A DNA stretch of 64,000 bases from Acidiphilium multivorum AIU301 (GTDB lineage Bacteria; Pseudomonadota; Alphaproteobacteria; Acetobacterales; Acetobacteraceae), in assembly GCF_000202835.1 (NCBI RefSeq), contig NC_015186.1, forward strand, positions 3,505,501 to 3,569,500, given 5' to 3'. Each line of letters opens with the position of its first letter. Position 1 is the first letter of the stretch. The notes beneath the pieces are model-generated. The model was not told the DNA's origin, did not search any database, and was given only the letters and a program-made list of their open reading frames with translations. This document shows, one piece after another, positions 58,466 to 64,000 of the stretch. A program made the translations under genes and the position numbers.

Positions 58466-60456
58466 GCGGATCGGCATTGCACGCGCTCGCCGAGCGGGCG
58501 GGCCTGCAGGTGGTCTGGCAGGACGCGTCGGGCGTCCGGCGCACGGTCTCGCCGGCCACGCTTCGCGCGATCCTCGGCTGCCTCGGCCTCGAAGCGACCA
58601 CCGACGCGGCGTGCCGCGACACCATGCGCCGGCTCGACGACGAGGACCTCGCAGCCGCGCCCCTGCTCGCCGCGACCGCGGGCGAAGCGCTGACGCTTCC
58701 GGCACTCCGCGCTCCAGCGGTCATCCATCTCGAGGACGGGCGCCGGCTCGATGTCATGCCCGACAGGGATGCCGCCGGAACGGTCTCGCTGCCCGGCACC
58801 CTGCCACCGGGCTATCACCGTCTGGAGACGGCCTCAGGCGTCCGCACGCTCGCCATCGCGCCGCGGCGCGCCCACACCGTGGCCGATGCGCTCGCCGCCG
58901 CCGGACGGGAGGGCAAGGCGTGGGGACTTGCCGTCCAGCTCTACGGCCTGAGACGCGAGGGCGATTGCGGCAACGGCGATTTCGCCGCCCTGGCCGACCT
59001 TGCCGGGCCGGCCGGCCGCCTCGGCGCCGATGCCCTGGCGATCAGCCCCATTCACGCCCTGCACGCCGCCGAGCCCGATCATTACAGCCCCTATGCGCCA
59101 TCGAGCCGCTTCGCCCTGAACCCGGCCTATGCGCCCCTCGATTGCGCGCCGCTGGCGGAGGCCGGGCTGATCGACTGGCGCAAGGCGCTCTCCCGCCGCG
59201 AGGCGCTGCTGCGCGCGGCGTTCGCCGCCGGGCGCGAGGATCCGGCATTCCGCGCCTTCCGCGACGATGCGCCGGCGGGAATCAGGCATTACGCCTTGTT
59301 CGAAGCCCTCGTCGCCGAACGCGTCGCCCGCGGCGAGGGGCGCGACTGGCGCGGCTGGCCCGCCTCGTGGCGCGATCCGGCCAGCGCCGATGTCGCCGCG
59401 GCGGCCCAACGCCTCGACGATGAGGTGTCGTTCCACCTTTACGCCCAGTTCCGCGCCCGCCAGGGCCTGGAGATGGCCCAGCGCTCCGCGCGCGGCGCCG
59501 GCATGGCGATCGGCCTCATCGCCGACCTTGCGGTCGGCGCCGATCCCGCCGGCTGCGATGCCTGGGCGCGGCCGGGCGAGATGCTGCGCGGAGTCTCGGT
59601 CGGCGCGCCGCCGGATGCGTTCAACCGTGCGGGACAGAACTGGGGGCTGACCACCGTCTCGCCGCGCGGCCTGCGTCGGTCGGGCTTCGCCGCCCTGCGG
59701 GACATGATGGCATCGGCGCTGCGCTTCACCGGCGGCGTGCGGATCGACCATGCGATGGGCCTCGCCCGGCTGTGGCTCGTCCCCGACGGCGCCAGTCCCG
59801 CCGAAGGGTGCTACCTTCACTATCCGTTCGCGGACATGCGCCGGATCGTGGCGCTGGAATCGGTCCGCCACCGCGGCATCATCGTCGCCGAGGATCTCGG
59901 CACCGTTCCGCCAGGCTTCCGCGCCGAGCTCGCCGCCTCCGGAATTTCAGGGATGGCGGTGATGTGGTTCGAACGCGAGGGCCGCCGCTTCCTGCCCCCG
60001 GCCGACTGGCGCCCCAATTCGGTGGCGATGACCACGACGCACGACCTGCCGACCGTCGCCGGCTGGTGGCGCGGCACCGACCTCGGCTGGCGGGAGCGTC
60101 TCGGCATCGCCGGCGAAAGCGCCGCCGATCGGGCGGAGGACCGCCGTCACCTGTGGTCCGCCCTCCGGCAATCCGGTTGCGCCCGCGGGCCGCGGCCGCA
60201 GGATCGGGAGCCCGAAGCGGTCATCGACGCCGCGGTGGCCCATATCGGCACGGCCTCATCCGCGCTTGCGCTTCTTCCCCTGGAGGATGCGCTCGGACTG
60301 CCGGACCAGCCCAATCTCCCCGGCACGACCACCGAACATCCGAACTGGCGACGGCGAATGCCGCAACCGGCCAGCCGCATGCTCGACCCGCCCGAAGTCA
60401 CCGCCAGACTGTCACGGCTTGCCCGCGCGCGGAAAACCACGCCGCCACCAAGGTAG
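58462..60456 (+). CDS. malQ: 4-alpha-glucanotransferase (amylomaltase)
   Basis: This 664-residue enzyme disproportionates malto-oligosaccharides (GH77). The N-terminal 150 residues form the accessory domain of long proteobacterial MalQ. The catalytic part has RLGADALAISPIHAL-like text near residue 190, nucleophile Asp 429 in GGVRIDHAMGLARLWLVP, Glu 477 in IIVAEDLGTVP and Asp in TTTHDLPTVAGWW. It is the last gene of the operon and ends 27 bp from a convergent gene. No terminator was seen. Confidence 0.93.
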   Translation: MSGSALHALAERAGLQVVWQDASGVRRTVSPATLRAILGCLGLEATTDAACRDTMRRLDDEDLAAAPLLAATAGEALTLPALRAPAVIHLEDGRRLDVMPDRDAAGTVSLPGTLPPGYHRLETASGVRTLAIAPRRAHTVADALAAAGREGKAWGLAVQLYGLRREGDCGNGDFAALADLAGPAGRLGADALAISPIHALHAAEPDHYSPYAPSSRFALNPAYAPLDCAPLAEAGLIDWRKALSRREALLRAAFAAGREDPAFRAFRDDAPAGIRHYALFEALVAERVARGEGRDWRGWPASWRDPASADVAAAAQRLDDEVSFHLYAQFRARQGLEMAQRSARGAGMAIGLIADLAVGADPAGCDAWARPGEMLRGVSVGAPPDAFNRAGQNWGLTTVSPRGLRRSGFAALRDMMASALRFTGGVRIDHAMGLARLWLVPDGASPAEGCYLHYPFADMRRIVALESVRHRGIIVAEDLGTVPPGFRAELAASGISGMAVMWFEREGRRFLPPADWRPNSVAMTTTHDLPTVAGWWRGTDLGWRERLGIAGESAADRAEDRRHLWSALRQSGCARGPRPQDREPEAVIDAAVAHIGTASSALALLPLEDALGLPDQPNLPGTTTEHPNWRRRMPQPASRMLDPPEVTARLSRLARARKTTPPPR

Positions 60457-60483
60457 ATATTGAATCAGCCGGGCTCCCGCCAC

Positions 60484-62172
60484 TCACTTCAAATCCGGCC
60501 CCTCAGCCAATGGAGGCAAGCCGGAAGTACGACGCCTTGCCGGACAAATTGCAACATCAGCCGCCGCTGTATGGTATCTTTCGCAACTCTTAAAATCGAC
60601 ATGAATTCCATACATTTCAGCCAACAATAATTTGTGTCGCTCTATATTCGGCGACGAAGACAAATAATAAATGTCTTTTGCTTTCGAAAGTTTTTTCAGA
60701 TAGTTTTTTTGAAAACGAGTCGTCAAGTATGGTATCCGTTCGGGTATTCCGATGACCTGATCGGTATCTGGAAAATACGGAACCATAAATCCAAGAGGCA
60801 CAGTACCGAGGATCAGCAGCGAATTTTCATATTTCCCGAATTCTCCCTTGTTGATCCCGAAATAGGTTCTGCCAAATTGTTCGCGGCCCCAATTGGTGTC
60901 GGCCAATGCGTGGGTCCCATATAGGCTGCCGCCGGCGATCAAGGCGACAAACAGAGCCGCCCCCGCAATGGAGGCGGACCGCATGCGCTTCCACGACAAA
61001 AGTCTGGCAAGTGAAACCAAGGAAAAAGCGGGGGCGATTGTTTCAATTGCTGAAAAATATCGATAATAACTAAACATCTTTTCCCATACAATAAAAGAAA
61101 GCAATACAAAACTAGCCAAAAAATACATCTCAATAACGGATGGTTTGAACCGGCACGTCGATGATCTTTTTGCGTAAGCCCAAAAATAAACGGCTGGAAC
61201 CAGAATCAGGACGAGGGCAGGGAAGAGCGTACGAAAGGGAATTTCCAACCCGACCAGATGATTGCCCGTCGTATGATGATGAACAAAGGCAAACCTGAAC
61301 GGCAGGGCCAGGTAGCCCGCGAAATCCACCGGGAACCAACGGCCATCATGGATTGCACGTGGCGCCATGAAGGGTGAGTGAAAGATGTTGTTGAAATAGG
61401 GAAAAATCGGATTGCGGAAGTGCGACCACATCTGCCAGCCGAAATATCCATAGGTCGCCAGAAACGCGACAGCCGAATACGCCGAGAATACAAATGCATT
61501 CAGAAGAATGCCCCGGATTTTTGATGGCGACTCGAATATGCCCGTCAGGATCAAGGCGCCGGCGACCGCCAGGGCGTATACCATATTGGTGAATTTCAAG
61601 CCGCAGGCAAAGCCGACGAGCGCGCCGGCAATTCCAAAAAACAACAGCCTTCTGTCCCTGAGACCTTCGAGGATACACCAGAGTGCGATGATGATGGGCG
61701 TATCCAGAAGCGTGTCGCCCATCGTGCCGCCGATTTCGGACCAGAAGACAGGGCTGATCAATGCGGCCAGTGTTGCGATCGATGAAAGCATGATCCGCTG
61801 GAACATGCCGAAACCGTGTTCGGTCATGCGAAAGCAGAGCAACCATACCGCCGACAGGGACAGGGATTGCAGACTGGCAATGATCAAATTCGCCGCGAGG
61901 GGAGAAAAATGATCTATCAGGATATAGTAAAACGAATTCAATAGTGGATCCAGGTAAGACTGCACCGTGCAGATCGAATCTGAAAAAATCTTGCCGTTCA
62001 GCCAGAGATAGCCATTGAGAAAATGATAATTCAGCAAATCCCAGTTCAGATCAGCGCCAAGCCGAAGAGAGATGCCGCATAGCAGGGCGGCGTTAATGAA
62101 AATGACGGCAGGCGCGAGAAAGAGATATCGGCTCTTCTGCGAATTTGGCGCCGTGCTTGCAGGGGCTTGCAT
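60484..62172 (-). CDS. multi-span membrane protein, probable polyprenyl-linked glycosyltransferase
   Basis: This 562-residue protein has about ten hydrophobic segments between residues 20 and 420. The first large loop contains DLLNYHFLNGYLWLNGKI, and WNLD-like acidic text (GADLNWD) follows the first span, a place where GT-C enzymes have catalytic acids. The C-terminal 130 residues are soluble. No family could be named. The start at 62172 is preceded by AGAGAG about 8 nt upstream. The gene is visibly richer in A and T than its neighbours, which suggests acquisition from elsewhere, as is common for surface-glycan genes. It lies 25 bp after the GT2 gene. Confidence 0.7.
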   Translation of the reverse strand: MQAPASTAPNSQKSRYLFLAPAVIFINAALLCGISLRLGADLNWDLLNYHFLNGYLWLNGKIFSDSICTVQSYLDPLLNSFYYILIDHFSPLAANLIIASLQSLSLSAVWLLCFRMTEHGFGMFQRIMLSSIATLAALISPVFWSEIGGTMGDTLLDTPIIIALWCILEGLRDRRLLFFGIAGALVGFACGLKFTNMVYALAVAGALILTGIFESPSKIRGILLNAFVFSAYSAVAFLATYGYFGWQMWSHFRNPIFPYFNNIFHSPFMAPRAIHDGRWFPVDFAGYLALPFRFAFVHHHTTGNHLVGLEIPFRTLFPALVLILVPAVYFWAYAKRSSTCRFKPSVIEMYFLASFVLLSFIVWEKMFSYYRYFSAIETIAPAFSLVSLARLLSWKRMRSASIAGAALFVALIAGGSLYGTHALADTNWGREQFGRTYFGINKGEFGKYENSLLILGTVPLGFMVPYFPDTDQVIGIPERIPYLTTRFQKNYLKKLSKAKDIYYLSSSPNIERHKLLLAEMYGIHVDFKSCERYHTAAADVAICPARRRTSGLPPLAEGPDLK

Positions 62173-62197
62173 GTATCGTGCTCTCTTGTTTGACGGC

Positions 62198-63154
62198 TCA
62201 GGCCCTGGGCGCGTCTGTCTGCAAATCGCCCGGCGGGGCATGATGGAGATAGGCAAGCAGCCTCGTCTCGCGGCGGCCTCGCGTCACGGTGTCCAGGATC
62301 AGTCCGGTCGTCAGGCTCAGGGCGCCGGCAATCACGATGCCCGTCGCCAGAACGGCGGTCGGTAGCCGCGGAACCAGGCCCGTGTGCAGATAGGTGGCGA
62401 TCAGCGGTGCAGCGAGTCGGAGCGCCAGCGCGAACGCGAACACGGCAAGCGCGCCGAAAAACGCCAGCGGCCTCTCGTGGCGCAGCAGCCTGACGATCAG
62501 GCGCAGGATGCGCCAGCCATCGCTCCAGGTGCGGAGCTTGCTCACCGATCCGGGGGGCCGCGGCCGATACGCCCCTTCGACATGCGCGATCGGGAGAGCC
62601 AGTTCCAGAGCGTGAACCGTCAATTCCGTCTCGATATCGAAGCCCGTGGACAGCACCGGAAACGACTTCACGAACCGCCGGGACAGCACCTTGTATCCCG
62701 ACAGCATGTCTTCGACACGGTCGCCGAAGATCATCCGCACCGCCCCCGTGAGCAAAAGATTGCCGAAGCGGTGCCCGTCCCGGTAGGCGGCATCGTCCGT
62801 CTGACGCCGTATGCAGTTCACCAGATCGAACGGGCCGGTCCGGGCGCGGTGGATCATCGCCGGTGCCAGCGCCGCATCATAGGTATCGTCGCCATCCGCC
62901 ATCACATAGAGATCGGCCTCGATGTCGCGGAACATGCGGCGGACGACGTAACCTTTGCCCTGAAGCGGCTCGTGCCGCACCACCGCGCCGGCCTGTCGGG
63001 CGATCGTCGCCGTATCGTCGGTCGAGTTGTTGTCGAAAACGTAGATCGTGGCATCGGGCAAGGTGCTCTGAAAGGCATGTATCACGCTGGAAATGGCCAC
63101 TTCCTCGTTGAAACAGGGAATCAGAACGGCAACGCGTGGTTCGTCAGCCTTCAT
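62198..63154 (-). CDS. GT2 glycosyltransferase with C-terminal membrane spans
   Basis: This 318-residue protein resembles dolichyl-phosphate-sugar synthase-like enzymes. The GT2 domain has VLIPCFNEEVAISSVIHAF, VFDNNSTDDT, YVMADGDDTYD (the DXD-type acidic motif near residue 92) and FGDRVEDMLSGYKVLSRRF. Two hydrophobic segments near 225-245 and 255-285 anchor it. It probably charges a polyprenyl phosphate with sugar for the next membrane enzyme. The start at 63154 has GAGG 6-9 nt upstream; 63211 is a longer alternative. Confidence 0.85.
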   Translation of the reverse strand: MKADEPRVAVLIPCFNEEVAISSVIHAFQSTLPDATIYVFDNNSTDDTATIARQAGAVVRHEPLQGKGYVVRRMFRDIEADLYVMADGDDTYDAALAPAMIHRARTGPFDLVNCIRRQTDDAAYRDGHRFGNLLLTGAVRMIFGDRVEDMLSGYKVLSRRFVKSFPVLSTGFDIETELTVHALELALPIAHVEGAYRPRPPGSVSKLRTWSDGWRILRLIVRLLRHERPLAFFGALAVFAFALALRLAAPLIATYLHTGLVPRLPTAVLATGIVIAGALSLTTGLILDTVTRGRRETRLLAYLHHAPPGDLQTDAPRA

Positions 63155-63386
63155 CGAAACCTCGGTTCGGGGGTCCACATCGGCCGTATCATTCAGTGCG
63201 AAATCATGCAAATTGCACGAATGGTTCCAATATCATGATCTAATGGAATATTTTGAGCGGCTTTCGATTGAACGATGCCATCGGCCGCGCTGTCGTTCCG
63301 CCGTGGCCGAGGCGAATTCAGCCGAAATCAGGACAGCAACCGGGGCCGGCGGTTGACGCGCCTTCGGCGCGGTTGTCCGGCGGCCG
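63155..63386. other. intergenic region
   Basis: This 232-bp region separates two minus-strand glycosyltransferase genes. It is locally AT-rich near 63190-63260 and probably holds the promoter for the downstream GT2 gene. No clear terminator, repeat or gene was seen. Confidence 0.4.
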
Positions 63387-64000
63387 TCACTCTTCCGTGA
63401 TGACGCCGAGATGCCGGGCAATCCTGCGCGCGGCCTCCTGCCATGTGTGCCAGGTGATCGAGGTGGGGTCCGGAATGCGCTCTCTCTGCGCGTCCTCCAG
63501 CCAGCCCTGAACGGCCTCCGCCAGATCTGCGGCATCGAGGCCCGAGAAATAGGTGGCATGCTCGCCCGCCACTTCGCGGAACACCGGAATGTCGCGCGCC
63601 AGCACCGGCAGTCCGTGCTGCGCCGCTTCGATCAACGGCAGGCCAAACCCCTCACCCTCGCTGGCGGCGATCAGGCACGAACTCGCTTCATAGATCGCCT
63701 CGAGATATTCGTCGCTGATTCCATCGAGCCAGAAGAGCCTCTCGCCGCGCTCGGGGTGCTGGCGCAGCGTGCTCACGATGCGGGGGATCGGCCGCCGCTG
63801 AATATCGGGCACCGGCTTCCAGCCTTCCTGCCCCACAATCACCAGGTTGACATCGACCCCCTTCGCCCAGAGCAGTTCGAAGGCGGCGATCGTCTGGAGA
63901 TATCCCTTGCGCGGCTCGATCGTGCCCACCATCAGGAATGTCGGGCGGCCGCGAATCGTGGACAGGACCTGCTCGGCGCCATCCGGAAATCCGGTCGTCG
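63387..64000 (-). CDS. GT4 glycosyltransferase, 5' end outside the window
   Basis: The frame runs off the right edge; about 203 C-terminal residues are visible. Reading in from the edge, PTFLMVGTIEPRKGYLQTIA marks the start of the GT4 donor domain. NLVIVGQEGWK and the SEGEGFGLPLIEAAQHGLPV stretch, with the catalytic-type Glu pair, follow. It belongs to the mannosyltransferase-like GT4 group and to the surface-polysaccharide cluster that continues beyond the window. Confidence 0.88.
   Translation of the reverse strand, partial: TTGFPDGAEQVLSTIRGRPTFLMVGTIEPRKGYLQTIAAFELLWAKGVDVNLVIVGQEGWKPVPDIQRRPIPRIVSTLRQHPERGERLFWLDGISDEYLEAIYEASSCLIAASEGEGFGLPLIEAAQHGLPVLARDIPVFREVAGEHATYFSGLDAADLAEAVQGWLEDAQRERIPDPTSITWHTWQEAARRIARHLGVITEE

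Overview
The window is a 64-kb piece of a high-GC chromosome from an alphaproteobacterium. The gene set (LutB/LutC, YebC-RuvCAB-YbgC-TolQRAB, C-P lyase, GlgE pathway) and the codon use fit the Rhodospirillales, and an acidophilic Acetobacteraceae such as an Acidiphilium relative is my best guess. That assignment is inference from recall and was not tested. No prophage, insertion sequence, CRISPR array or rRNA was seen. Genes are densely packed, often with 4-nt ATGA overlaps.

Layout. 1-4 kb: tail of an unknown gene, RNase P RNA (rnpB), gyrB and a tiny membrane protein. 3.6-11 kb: a LysR regulator divergent from an AEC-type permease, a large membrane EAL protein with an apparent sensor-globin segment, a small membrane protein, a GFA-family protein and a cyclase-family hydrolase. 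11-14.4 kb (minus): an XRE regulator, an Smr-domain protein and lutBC. Upstream of lutBC lies a compact transcription unit (good promoter, about 88 nt, perfect terminator) that looks like a small RNA or a lut attenuator. 14.4-22.5 kb: a lytic transglycosylase, then a minus-strand run yebC-ruvC-ruvA-ruvB-ybgC-tolQ-tolR-tolA-tolB covering recombination and envelope maintenance. 22.6-26.7 kb: two coupled glycosyltransferases, an MFS exporter, tRNA-Asn and a tRNA-Leu(CAA) gene split by a 210-nt group I intron.

26.9-34.4 kb: a C-P lyase operon, phnGHIJKLM, then a DUF1045/2H-type gene, then phnN, with the GntR regulator phnF on the opposite strand at the far end. A 12-bp palindrome overlies the phnG promoter. 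34.4-41.5 kb: a two-domain glycosyltransferase, rpmI-rplT, a GT4/LpxH-like pair, an NTF2-like protein and a CurA-type reductase. 41.5-47.7 kb: an ABC transporter of the branched-chain amino acid type (livGF, binding protein, livHM) followed by an amidase, with a possible 21-codon upstream ORF coupled to livG. 47.8-60.5 kb: an alpha-glucan/trehalose operon, glgE, treS-maltokinase fusion, glgB, glgX and malQ. Together these can turn trehalose into maltose, maltose 1-phosphate and branched glucan, and then debranch it. 60.5-64 kb (minus): surface-polysaccharide-type genes, one of them visibly AT-rich.

The best-supported unusual element is the intron-containing tRNA-Leu(CAA). Its predicted 5' splice nucleotide is C rather than the usual U. 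Other leads are the lut-leader/small RNA, the globin-like segment in the EAL protein, the 2H phosphoesterase in the phn operon and the livG leader ORF.
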